From: Clostridiales bacterium
Lineage (GTDB): Bacteria > Bacillota > Clostridia > Oscillospirales > Oscillospiraceae
Direction of reading: 5' to 3'
DNA length: 40,716 bases
Assembly (NCBI GenBank): GCA_004555655.1
Contig: SFHJ01000011.1
Span: 1 to 40,716 of the forward strand
The position numbers were made by a program, and so were the translations under genes. The first letter of the stretch is position 1; every line of letters starts with the position of its first letter. Shown here piece after piece: positions 13,133 to 20,686 of the stretch. The notes under the pieces were generated by a model. The model had not been told where the DNA came from and ran no database searches. It saw only the letters and a list, made by a program, of their open reading frames with translations.

Positions 13133-15430
13133 ATGGAAAACCGTACACTGACAGGACTTGACTTCAAAATCCGCGAAATGGCGGGCCGTATCCGCGAGCT
13201 GCGCGAGATTTCCGGCTTTACAATCGCCGACATGGCTGCGCGCACGGGCGTAAGCGAGGCGGAATATACGCTCTGTGAGCAGGGCGGAAGCGACCTCAAC
13301 TTTGCGTTTTTGTACCGCTGCGCGCTGGCGTTCGGCGTCGACGTGACCGACCTCATCGAAGGCAGCAGCCCCAAGCTGCGCGCCTATACCGTCACGCGCG
13401 CAGGCGCCGGCCAGAAGATCGAGCAGGCGCACGAGATGATCTACTACAACATGGCTGCGGGCTTCCAGAACCGTATTGCCGACCCGCTGTTCGTGGAGAA
13501 CAAGTACAGCGACGAGGCGTTTTACTCGGACATTGAGCTCACCAGCCACATCGGGCAGGAGTGTGACCTCGTCATCAAGGGCTCGATGAAGGTGCAGGTC
13601 GGCGAGCACACCGAGATTCTGCACGAGGGCGACTGTATCTACTATGACAGCTCGATTCCGCACGGCATGGTCGCGGCCAACGGTGCCGACTGCCTGTTCT
13701 ACGCCATTGTGCTGCGCCCGCAGGACGAGCAGACGCTGGAAAAGCAGCGCGAGCAGTCGCAGGCCGCGCAGCCCTCCGCCGTCACGGCAGATAAACAGCC
13801 GCGTATCGCAGACGGCTTTATCGAGGCCGATGAGGATGAAAATGGCCTCGTCAAGGCCATCCGCTTCAAAAACGAGGACAAATTCAACTTCGCGTTCGAC
13901 GTGGTGGACGCGCTTGGCCGCACAAAGCCCGAAAAGCTCGCCATGCTCCACGTGTCCGAGGACGGAACCGAGCGCCGCTTCACCTTTAAAGATATCAAGG
14001 ATGCATCGTCGCAGGCGGCAAACTACTTTACCTCGCTCGGCATCAAGCGCGGCGACAGGGTCATGCTGGTCTTAAAGCGGCACTACCAGTTCTGGTTCTG
14101 CATCCTGGGCCTGCACAAGATCGGCGCGATTGCCATTCCCGCGACCAATCAGCTTTTGGAGCATGATTTCTCCTACCGCTTCCGCGCGGCAGGCGTTTCG
14201 GCCATCATCTGCACGGCGGACGGCGATACCGCGCATCAGGCGGAGCTCGGCGAGCAGGACGCGGGCACTGCGCTGACCAAGCTTATGGTCGGCGGCAGGC
14301 GCGAAGGCTGGCACGACTTTAACGCTGAGTACGGCCTGTTCAGCCGCCGCTATGTGAGAAGCGATGATGCGCCCTGCGGCGACGACCCCATGCTCATGTT
14401 CTTTACCTCCGGCACCTCGGGCTATCCCAAGATCGCCGCGCACAATTATAAGCATCCGCTCGGCCACTACATCACGGCCAAATACTGGCACTGCGTGAAT
14501 CCCGACGGGCTGCATCTGACCATTTCCGACACCGGCTGGGCCAAGTCCCTCTGGGGCAAGCTCTACGGCCAGTGGCTGTGCGAGGCTGCCATCTTCGTCT
14601 ACGACTTCAGCCGCTTCGACGGTGAGAAGATTTTGCCGATGTTTGCCAAGTACCACATCACCACCTTCTGCGCGCCGCCCACGATGTACCGCATGCTCAT
14701 TAAGCAGGATTTGTCCCGGTTCGACCTCAGCTCCATCCAGCACGCGTCCATCGCCGGCGAGGCGCTCAACCCCGAGGTCTTCCGCCAGTTTGAAAAGGCG
14801 ACGGGCCTTCGCATCATGGAGGGCTTCGGTCAGTCTGAGTCCACGCTTATCATCGGCAACCTCTGCGGTGACAGCCACAAAATCGGCTCCATGGGTAAGC
14901 CCGTGCCCCTTTACAACGTGCAGCTGCTCACGCCGGAGGGTGAACTGGCGGAGCCCGGCGCAACGGGCGAGATCTGTATTTCCATCAAGGACGGCCTGCC
15001 CTGCGGCCTGGCCTATGAATATTTCGGCAGCCCGGAGGTCACCGCGCAGACGTGGCGCGACGGCTGGTATCACACGGGCGATCTTGCCTGGCGTGATGAG
15101 GACGGCTTCTACTGGTACGTCGGCCGGGCCGACGACGTCATTAAGTCCTCCGGCTACCGCATCGGGCCGTTTGAAATTGAGAACGTCATCATGGAACTGC
15201 CGTATGTGCTCGAATGCGGCGTATCCGCAGCGCCCGACGAGGTGCGCGGCCAGGTGGTCAAGGCCAGTATCGTGCTCGTCAAGGGCACCGAGCCGACGGA
15301 AGCGCTCAAAAAAGAGATCCAGAATTACGTCAAAACACATACCGCGCCGTATAAATATCCGCGCATCGTGAAATTCTGCGAGTCCTTGCCCAAGACCACG
15401 AGCGGCAAGATCATCCGCAGCAAGCTCTGA
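13133..15430 (+). CDS. XRE-HTH / cupin / acyl-CoA synthetase fusion 2
   Basis: This paralogue of the preceding fusion has exactly the same length (765 residues) and order: XRE HTH (about 15-70, RIRELREISGFTIADMAART), cupin (about 130-195, HIGQECDLVIKGSMKVQVG and LHEGDCIYYDSSIPHG) and AMP-forming synthetase (about 235-765). The synthetase shows FTSGTSGYPKIAAH, EGFGQSE, YHTGDLAWRDEDGFYWYVG and Lys759 in SGKIIR. The C-terminal 100 residues are nearly identical in the two proteins, while the HTH and cupin parts and the acyl-pocket region differ, as expected if the paralogues sense or activate different acids. The Val T-box suggests isobutyrate (inference). The ATG at 13133 has GGAGG 8 bases upstream. 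It is the first gene of the VOR/ilvE operon. Confidence 0.9.
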   Translation: MENRTLTGLDFKIREMAGRIRELREISGFTIADMAARTGVSEAEYTLCEQGGSDLNFAFLYRCALAFGVDVTDLIEGSSPKLRAYTVTRAGAGQKIEQAHEMIYYNMAAGFQNRIADPLFVENKYSDEAFYSDIELTSHIGQECDLVIKGSMKVQVGEHTEILHEGDCIYYDSSIPHGMVAANGADCLFYAIVLRPQDEQTLEKQREQSQAAQPSAVTADKQPRIADGFIEADEDENGLVKAIRFKNEDKFNFAFDVVDALGRTKPEKLAMLHVSEDGTERRFTFKDIKDASSQAANYFTSLGIKRGDRVMLVLKRHYQFWFCILGLHKIGAIAIPATNQLLEHDFSYRFRAAGVSAIICTADGDTAHQAELGEQDAGTALTKLMVGGRREGWHDFNAEYGLFSRRYVRSDDAPCGDDPMLMFFTSGTSGYPKIAAHNYKHPLGHYITAKYWHCVNPDGLHLTISDTGWAKSLWGKLYGQWLCEAAIFVYDFSRFDGEKILPMFAKYHITTFCAPPTMYRMLIKQDLSRFDLSSIQHASIAGEALNPEVFRQFEKATGLRIMEGFGQSESTLIIGNLCGDSHKIGSMGKPVPLYNVQLLTPEGELAEPGATGEICISIKDGLPCGLAYEYFGSPEVTAQTWRDGWYHTGDLAWRDEDGFYWYVGRADDVIKSSGYRIGPFEIENVIMELPYVLECGVSAAPDEVRGQVVKASIVLVKGTEPTEALKKEIQNYVKTHTAPYKYPRIVKFCESLPKTTSGKIIRSKL

Positions 15431-15439
15431 GGACAGGCC

Positions 15440-16156
15440 ATGAATTATAAACGGCTCACGCTGTTTGCCGGGCACTACGGCAGCGGCAAGACAAATATCG
15501 CGCTGAACTATGCCCGGTATTTAAAGCGGCAATCGCTTCCGGTCACGATTGCAGACCTTGACATCGTTAACCCCTATTTCCGCACAAAAGACAGCGAGGC
15601 CGCGCTGAAGGCTGAGGGAATTGGCCTCATCTGCTCGGCGTTTGCAAACTCCAATCTCGACGTGCCGGCCATGCCCAAGGAGGTCTACGCGCTGGTGGAC
15701 GACCGGACGCAGTGCGGCGTGCTGGACATTGGCGGAGACGACCGCGGCGCGCTTGCGCTGGGGCGGTATGTGCCCGAGATCAGGCAGGAAAACAACTATG
15801 AGATGCTGCTGGTCATCAACAAATCCCGGCCGCTCACGCGCACACCGGAGGCAACCGCCGAGGTGCTGCGCGAGATCGAATCGGCCTGCGGCCTTGGCTT
15901 CACAGCGATTGTGAACAACACGAACCTCGGCCTGCAAACTGCGGCAGAGGACGTGCTATCGAGCCTTTCCTATGCCGAGGCCGTGTCAAGGCTGACCGGC
16001 CTTCCCATCAAGATGACCTGCTGCGCGCAGGAACTTTATCCATCGCTGCAGCCGCACGTGGAAAACCTCTTCCCACTTGCGCTGCAGAAGCTGTATTACC
16101 AAATCAAGACGGAGGTGCCCAATGGCGAAATTAACATTTCAGGAAGAACTGTGTAA
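15440..16156 (+). CDS. P-loop ATPase encoded with 2-oxoacid:ferredoxin oxidoreductase
   Basis: The 238-residue protein has a Walker A motif near its N-terminus (GHYGSGKTN, about residues 11-19), then IADLDIVNPYFRTKD and CGVLDIGGDDRGA, which look like the switch and Walker B regions of SIMIBI-class (MinD/CooC/Mrp-like) ATPases. The signature Lys of the deviant Walker A is absent. It starts 9 bases after the fusion gene and overlaps the ferredoxin gene by 35 bases, so translation is probably coupled. A role in assembly or activation of the iron-sulfur oxidoreductase is plausible from position only; I do not know a tested function. Confidence 0.75.
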   Translation: MNYKRLTLFAGHYGSGKTNIALNYARYLKRQSLPVTIADLDIVNPYFRTKDSEAALKAEGIGLICSAFANSNLDVPAMPKEVYALVDDRTQCGVLDIGGDDRGALALGRYVPEIRQENNYEMLLVINKSRPLTRTPEATAEVLREIESACGLGFTAIVNNTNLGLQTAAEDVLSSLSYAEAVSRLTGLPIKMTCCAQELYPSLQPHVENLFPLALQKLYYQIKTEVPNGEINISGRTV

Positions 16157-16328
16157 GGGCTGCGGCCTCTGCGTCAATGCCTGCCCCAAGGGACTTTTGA
16201 CGCTGTCGAAAACGCGGCTCAATCAGAAGGGCCACGCACCGGTCGAGCTGACCGATGAAGCCGCGTGCGTCGGCTGCGCGTTCTGCGCCACGATGTGCCC
16301 CGACTGCGTCATCACGGTCGAGCGGTAG
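16122..16328 (+). CDS. 2-oxoacid:ferredoxin oxidoreductase delta subunit (2x[4Fe-4S])
   Basis: A 68-residue ferredoxin-type subunit with two four-cysteine clusters, CKGCGLCVNACP (about 11-22) and CVGCAFCATMCP (about 49-60). It would pass electrons between the TPP site of the beta subunit and external ferredoxin. The ATG at 16122 is preceded by GGAGGTG, which lies inside the upstream ATPase gene, so the longer frame is rejected. The alpha subunit gene follows after 15 bases. Confidence 0.9.
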   Translation: MAKLTFQEELCKGCGLCVNACPKGLLTLSKTRLNQKGHAPVELTDEAACVGCAFCATMCPDCVITVER

Positions 16329-16343
16329 AGAAAGGAGAAACGC

Positions 16344-17411
16344 ATGCAGGAAAAAGTACTCATGAAAGGCAACGAGGCCATCGCCGAGGCGGCGATTCTG
16401 GCCGGCTGCCGTCACTATCTGGGCTATCCCATCACCCCGCAGACCGAGGTTGCGGCGTATATGGCCAAGAAGATGCCGAAGATCGGCGGTACGTTCATCC
16501 AGGCCGAGAGTGAGATTGCGGCCATCAACATGGTCTACGGCGTAGCCGCCACCGGCAAGCGCGCGATGACCTCGTCGTCGAGCCCCGGTATCGCGCTCAA
16601 GTGCGAGGGCATCTCGTATCTGGCGGGCTCCGACCTTCCCGCGCTCATCGTCAACGTCCAGCGCGGCGGCCCGGGCCTTGGCGGCATTCAGCCGTCGCAG
16701 TCGGACTACTTCCTTGCCACGCGCGGCCCCGGCCACGGCGACTTCCATGTGCTGGTGTTCGCGCCTGCGAGTGTGCAGGAGATGGCGGACCTCACCGTCC
16801 GCGCGTTTGACCTGGCCGAAAAGTACCGCATGCCCGCGATGCTGCTGGCCGACGGCACGATGGGTCAGATGATGGAGCCGGTCGTGCTGCCCGAGCCGTG
16901 CGGCGAATCTGCGCACGACAAGAGCTGGGCCGTCACGGGCACCGGATGCAAGCGCAGGCACAACATCGTAAACTCCCTGTACCTGTCTCCGGCGGAGCTG
17001 GAACGGCTGAATGTTGAGCGCTTTGAGCGTTACAAGAAGATTGAGCAGGACGAGTGCATGTGGGAAGAGTTCATGATGGACGACGCCGAGATCTGCATCG
17101 TCTCGTGCGGCATCACCGCCCGCGTGGCGCGCAACGCCATCGTCGAGGCCAGAAAGCAGGGCATCAAGGTCGGCATGCTCCGGCCCATCACGCTCTGGCC
17201 GTTCCCGAAGCAGGCTCTGTATCAGGCGGCGCAGAAGGTGAGGCGCTTCCTCTGCGTTGAGCTCAACATGGGCCAGATGAAAGAGGACGTCGAGCTCGCC
17301 ATCCGCTGCCAGAAGCCCGTTGATCTCTGCTTCCGCGTCGGCGGCATGATCCCGTCGCCGGAGGAAGTTCTCTCGTACATCAAAAAAGCGAACGAAGGAG
17401 GGAATCTGTAA
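16344..17411 (+). CDS. vorB: 3-methyl-2-oxobutanoate:ferredoxin oxidoreductase subunit VorB (alpha)
   Basis: This 355-residue subunit matches the VorB/KorA pyrimidine-binding family: GNEAIAEAAILAGCRHYLGYPITPQTE at the N-terminus, AESEIAAINMVYGVAATGKRAMTSSSSPG, and NVQRGGPGLGGIQPSQSD. Its C-terminal part (LRPITLWPFP, ELNMGQM) is the transketolase-like domain III. The complex interconverts branched 2-oxoacids plus CoA with acyl-CoA, CO2 and reduced ferredoxin, and is reversible. AGAAAGGAG precedes the ATG. Its stop overlaps the start of the beta gene (TAATG). Confidence 0.92.
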   Translation: MQEKVLMKGNEAIAEAAILAGCRHYLGYPITPQTEVAAYMAKKMPKIGGTFIQAESEIAAINMVYGVAATGKRAMTSSSSPGIALKCEGISYLAGSDLPALIVNVQRGGPGLGGIQPSQSDYFLATRGPGHGDFHVLVFAPASVQEMADLTVRAFDLAEKYRMPAMLLADGTMGQMMEPVVLPEPCGESAHDKSWAVTGTGCKRRHNIVNSLYLSPAELERLNVERFERYKKIEQDECMWEEFMMDDAEICIVSCGITARVARNAIVEARKQGIKVGMLRPITLWPFPKQALYQAAQKVRRFLCVELNMGQMKEDVELAIRCQKPVDLCFRVGGMIPSPEEVLSYIKKANEGGNL

Positions 17412-18148
17412 TGGTCGTTTTCCAGAAACCCAAGGCGCTTACCGACGCCGTATTCCACTACTGCCCCGGCTGCACGCACGGGATTGTGCACCGGCTGGTT
17501 GCCGAGTGCATCGACGAGCTTGGCGTCGAGGGCAGGACCATCGGCGTCGCGCCGGTCGGCTGCTCGGTGCTGGCGTATAACTATTTCACCTGTGATATGA
17601 TCGAAGCTGCGCATGGCCGTGCTCCCGCAGTTGCCACGGGCGTGAAGCGCTCGCTTCCCGACAATGTGGTCTTTACCTATCAGGGCGACGGTGACCTTGC
17701 CTCCATCGGCCTGTGCGAGACGGTCAGCGCCGCCGCCAGAGGCGAAAACATTACCGTCATCTTTATCAATAACGCCATCTACGGCATGACGGGCGGCCAG
17801 ATGGCCCCCACGAGCCTGCCCGGCCAGATCACGCAGACCTCTCCCTATGGCCGCGACGTGAAAACACAGGGCTATCCCATCCGCATCTGCGAGCTGCTTT
17901 CCACGCTCGACGCGCCGTCGTACCTCGCGCGTGTGACGGTGAATAAGGTCAAAAACGTCAATCAGGCCAAGAAGGCCATCAAGAAGGCGTTCCAGAACCA
18001 GCTTGACGGCAAGGGCTTTTCGCTGGTGGAGGTGCTCTCCGCGTGCCCGACCAACTGGGGTCTTGAGCCGCAGAAGGCGCTGGAGTGGATCGACGAGAAG
18101 ATGATTCCCTACTACCCGTTGGGCGTCTATCGGGATAAGGAGGCGTAA
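17411..18148 (+). CDS. vorA: 2-oxoacid:ferredoxin oxidoreductase beta (TPP-binding) subunit
   Basis: The 245-residue protein carries the TPP/Mg motif GDGDLASIGLCE followed by INNAIYGMTGGQ, and the N-terminal YCPGCTHG segment that in this family ligates or neighbours the proximal cluster. It holds the thiamine diphosphate that attacks the 2-oxoacid or, in the reverse direction, the acyl-CoA. The ATG overlaps the vorB stop codon by one base, indicating coupled translation and equal stoichiometry. Subunit naming varies between databases. Confidence 0.92.
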   Translation: MVVFQKPKALTDAVFHYCPGCTHGIVHRLVAECIDELGVEGRTIGVAPVGCSVLAYNYFTCDMIEAAHGRAPAVATGVKRSLPDNVVFTYQGDGDLASIGLCETVSAAARGENITVIFINNAIYGMTGGQMAPTSLPGQITQTSPYGRDVKTQGYPIRICELLSTLDAPSYLARVTVNKVKNVNQAKKAIKKAFQNQLDGKGFSLVEVLSACPTNWGLEPQKALEWIDEKMIPYYPLGVYRDKEA

Positions 18149-18149
18149 T

Positions 18150-18689
18150 ATGGCGGATTTTGAAATTGTCATCGCCGGTTTCGGCGGACAGGGCCTGCTC
18201 TTTGCTGGCAAGGTTCTGGCCTACGCAGGTCTGGTCGAGGGCCGTCAACTCAGCTGGCTGCCGTCCTACGGCCCCGAGATGCGCGGCGGCACGGCCAACT
18301 GCAACGTGATTCTATCCGACAACCCCGTCGGCTCTCCCATCGTTGAGCATCCGAACGTGCTGATGGTCATGAACAACCCGTCTCTTGACAAGTATGAAAA
18401 CGCGGTACAGCCCGGCGGCACGGTCTTTGTTGATTCCACGCTTATCGGCCGCAAGCTGATGCGCACCGATGTTGAGGCAGTCTATATCCCCGCCACGCAG
18501 ATGGCGATCGATATGGGCGTGCCGACGCTGGCCAACATGATCCTGCTCGGCGCGATCATCGAAAAAACCGGCTGTATCGACTTCGGAAGCGTCGAGGCTG
18601 CGCTGCACAAGGTCATCCCGGCCAGAAAGGCGAATCTGTTCGACGTCAACATGCAGGCGCTGAACGCGGGCAGGGAATTCAAGGCATGA
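18150..18689 (+). CDS. 2-oxoacid:ferredoxin oxidoreductase gamma subunit
   Basis: This 179-residue protein fits the pyruvate/ketoisovalerate oxidoreductase catalytic gamma domain: IAGFGGQGLLFAGKVLAYAG at the N-terminus, LPSYGPEMRGGTANCNVILS, and GVPTLANMILLGAIIE. It completes the delta-alpha-beta-gamma set. AAGGAGG precedes the ATG. The last four bases overlap the start of the hydrolase gene (ATGA). Confidence 0.92.
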   Translation: MADFEIVIAGFGGQGLLFAGKVLAYAGLVEGRQLSWLPSYGPEMRGGTANCNVILSDNPVGSPIVEHPNVLMVMNNPSLDKYENAVQPGGTVFVDSTLIGRKLMRTDVEAVYIPATQMAIDMGVPTLANMILLGAIIEKTGCIDFGSVEAALHKVIPARKANLFDVNMQALNAGREFKA

Positions 18690-19471
18690 AAATTTCGTGC
18701 ATTCAGATGGACATGGCCTTCGGCGCGGCGGATGAGAATTTTGAAAGAGCGAAGCAGCTCATCCGCGCCGCCGCGCAGGAGGGCCCCGACGTTATCGTAC
18801 TGCCCGAGACGTGGAACACCGGCTTCTTTCCCCGGGAAAATCTGCCCGCGCTTTGCGATACCGACTGCGCGCGGGTCAAGCAGGAACTCGGCACGCTGGC
18901 TGCAGAGCTGCATGTGAATCTGGTTGCCGGCAGCGTGTCGAATCGGCGCGAAGGCCGCGTATACAATACCGCCTGCGTCTTTGACCGCACGGGAAGCTGC
19001 GTCGCGCAGTACGACAAAACGCACCTGTTTACGCCCATGGGCGAGCACGAGTTCTATACGCCGGGCGATCACGTCTGCCGTTTCCGGCTCGATGATGTGG
19101 AGTGTGGACTTATCATCTGCTACGATATCCGCTTCCCTGAGCTGACGAGGTCGCTCTCACTTTCCGGCGCGCAGATGCTGTTCGTGGTGTCGCAGTGGCC
19201 GCAGGCCCGTGTGGAGCATCTTTCGACGCTGGTCCGGGCCCGTGCCATTGAAAACCAGATGTTCGCCGTCTGCTGCAATTCCTGCGGCACGGCGGGTGAG
19301 ACAAAATACGCCGGCGCGTCGGCGGTCGTCGACCCCTGGGGCAAGACGCTCGCGCAGGCGGCAGAACACGAAGAAACCATTACCGCGGCGTGCGACATGG
19401 CCGTCGTGGGAGATATCCGGCAGTCGATCAACGTCTTCCGCGACCGTCGGCCGGAGCTGTACAACGTATAA
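18686..19471 (+). CDS. Carbon-nitrogen hydrolase, omega-amidase-like
   Basis: The 261-residue nitrilase-superfamily enzyme has the Glu-Lys-Cys triad in LPETWNTGF (Glu about 41), YDKTHLF (Lys about 112) and IICYDIRFPEL (Cys about 146). It is most like the NIT2/YafV omega-amidases, which hydrolyse 2-oxoglutaramate or 2-oxosuccinamate to the free oxoacid and ammonia. It sits between the oxidoreductase and the branched-chain aminotransferase, and its start overlaps the gamma-subunit stop. That suggests glutamine as amino donor: the aminotransferase would release 2-oxoglutaramate and this enzyme would remove it, pulling the reaction. The substrate is inferred. Confidence 0.85.
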   Translation: MKISCIQMDMAFGAADENFERAKQLIRAAAQEGPDVIVLPETWNTGFFPRENLPALCDTDCARVKQELGTLAAELHVNLVAGSVSNRREGRVYNTACVFDRTGSCVAQYDKTHLFTPMGEHEFYTPGDHVCRFRLDDVECGLIICYDIRFPELTRSLSLSGAQMLFVVSQWPQARVEHLSTLVRARAIENQMFAVCCNSCGTAGETKYAGASAVVDPWGKTLAQAAEHEETITAACDMAVVGDIRQSINVFRDRRPELYNV

Positions 19472-19495
19472 GACAGAAAAGGAGCGAAGAAAACC

Positions 19496-20578
19496 ATGGA
19501 ATACAACTTTCCCGTGACCAGAACCACCCATCCCAAGCCCCGTCCCGAGGATGAGAGCAAGCTGGGGTTTGCCAGATACTTCACCGACCACATGTTCGTC
19601 ATGGACTATGACGAGGGACAGGGCTGGCATGACGGCCGCGTCGTGCCGCACGAGCCGTTTCTGATCGAGCCGGCCTCCTGCGTGCTGCACTACGCGCAGA
19701 TGATGTTCGAGGGCATGAAGGCCTACCGCACGCCCAACGGCGAGATCCAGCTCTTCCGCCCGGACATGAACATCAAGCGCATGGCCCGCACCAATGAGCG
19801 TATGTGCATCCCCGAGCTGCCGGGCGAGCTCTTCCTCGCGGCCATTAAGGCCGTCATCCACGAAGATATGGACTGGGTACCCTCCGCGCCCGGTACGGCG
19901 CTGTATATCCGCCCGTTTATCTTCGGCGACGAGGTCTCGTTCTCTGTCCTGCCTGCCAAGCACTATAAGTTCATGATTATCCTCAGCCCCACCGGCTCTT
20001 ATTACGCGGCCAACGACGGCGGCCTGAGCACGACCCGCATCTATGTGCAGGACGAGTACATCCGCGCCGCGCGCGGCGGCACGGGCTATGCCAAGGTTGG
20101 CGGCAACTATGGCGGCGGCATGCGCGCCTCCCTTGACGCGATGAAGTATAACTGCAAGGACGTTCTGTGGCTCGACGCGGCCGAGCACAAGTATGTCGAG
20201 GAGATCGGCACGTCGAACGCGTTCTTCCGCATCGCGGACGAGGTCATTACCGCGCCGCTCGATTCCGGCACGATTCTGCCCGGCATCACGCGTGATTCCG
20301 TCATCCAGCTGCTCAAGAAGTGGGGCGTGAAGGTCTCCGAGCGCAAGCTGTCGATTGACGAGATTGCCGCGGCCGCCAAGAACGGCACGCTGCAAGAAAT
20401 CTTCGCCTCCGGCACGGCGGCGGTCATCTCGCCCATCGGCTGGCTCAACCACAGCGGCGAGGACATCCAGGTCGCTGACGGCAAGGTCGGCCCCATTGCG
20501 CAGAAGCTGTATGATACCCTGTATGGCATGCAGACCGGCACGCGTGAGGACGACATGGGCTGGATCTACAAGCTTTGA
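19496..20578 (+). CDS. ilvE: Branched-chain amino acid aminotransferase
   Basis: A 360-residue fold-type IV PLP enzyme of the longer BCAT group. Visible signatures are the EGMKAYR substrate segment near residue 75, RPFIFGDE, the PLP-lysine segment GTGYAKVGGNYGGG (Lys about 200), EEIGTSNAFF, and TGTREDDMGW at the C-terminus. It interconverts Leu, Ile and Val with their 2-oxoacids. It is the last gene of the Val T-box unit, so the operon can carry acyl-CoA through to the amino acid. AAAAGGAG lies upstream of the ATG, and a strong terminator follows. Confidence 0.93.
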   Translation: MEYNFPVTRTTHPKPRPEDESKLGFARYFTDHMFVMDYDEGQGWHDGRVVPHEPFLIEPASCVLHYAQMMFEGMKAYRTPNGEIQLFRPDMNIKRMARTNERMCIPELPGELFLAAIKAVIHEDMDWVPSAPGTALYIRPFIFGDEVSFSVLPAKHYKFMIILSPTGSYYAANDGGLSTTRIYVQDEYIRAARGGTGYAKVGGNYGGGMRASLDAMKYNCKDVLWLDAAEHKYVEEIGTSNAFFRIADEVITAPLDSGTILPGITRDSVIQLLKKWGVKVSERKLSIDEIAAAAKNGTLQEIFASGTAAVISPIGWLNHSGEDIQVADGKVGPIAQKLYDTLYGMQTGTREDDMGWIYKL

Positions 20579-20589
20579 CAGAGACTGCA

Positions 20590-20617
20590 AAAAAGCTGCC
20601 CGGCGGGCAGCTTTTTT
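20590..20617 (+). terminator. Terminator of the VOR-ilvE operon
   Basis: AAAAGCTGCCC and GGGCAGCTTTT form a stem with a GGC... loop and end in six T, 11 bases after the ilvE stop codon. Confidence 0.85.
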
Positions 20618-20622
20618 GTGCG

Positions 20623-20651
20623 TTGACTGGGTGCTCCGGCTGTCATATAAT
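20623..20651 (+). promoter_or_regulatory. Promoter of the MFS transporter gene
   Basis: TTGACT (20623-20628), a 17-base spacer and a perfect TATAAT (20646-20651) lie 35 bases upstream of the ATG, directly after the ilvE terminator. Confidence 0.85.
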
Positions 20652-20686
20652 GGTGCTGCAATGTATGACACAGGAGGGCGGCCAGT

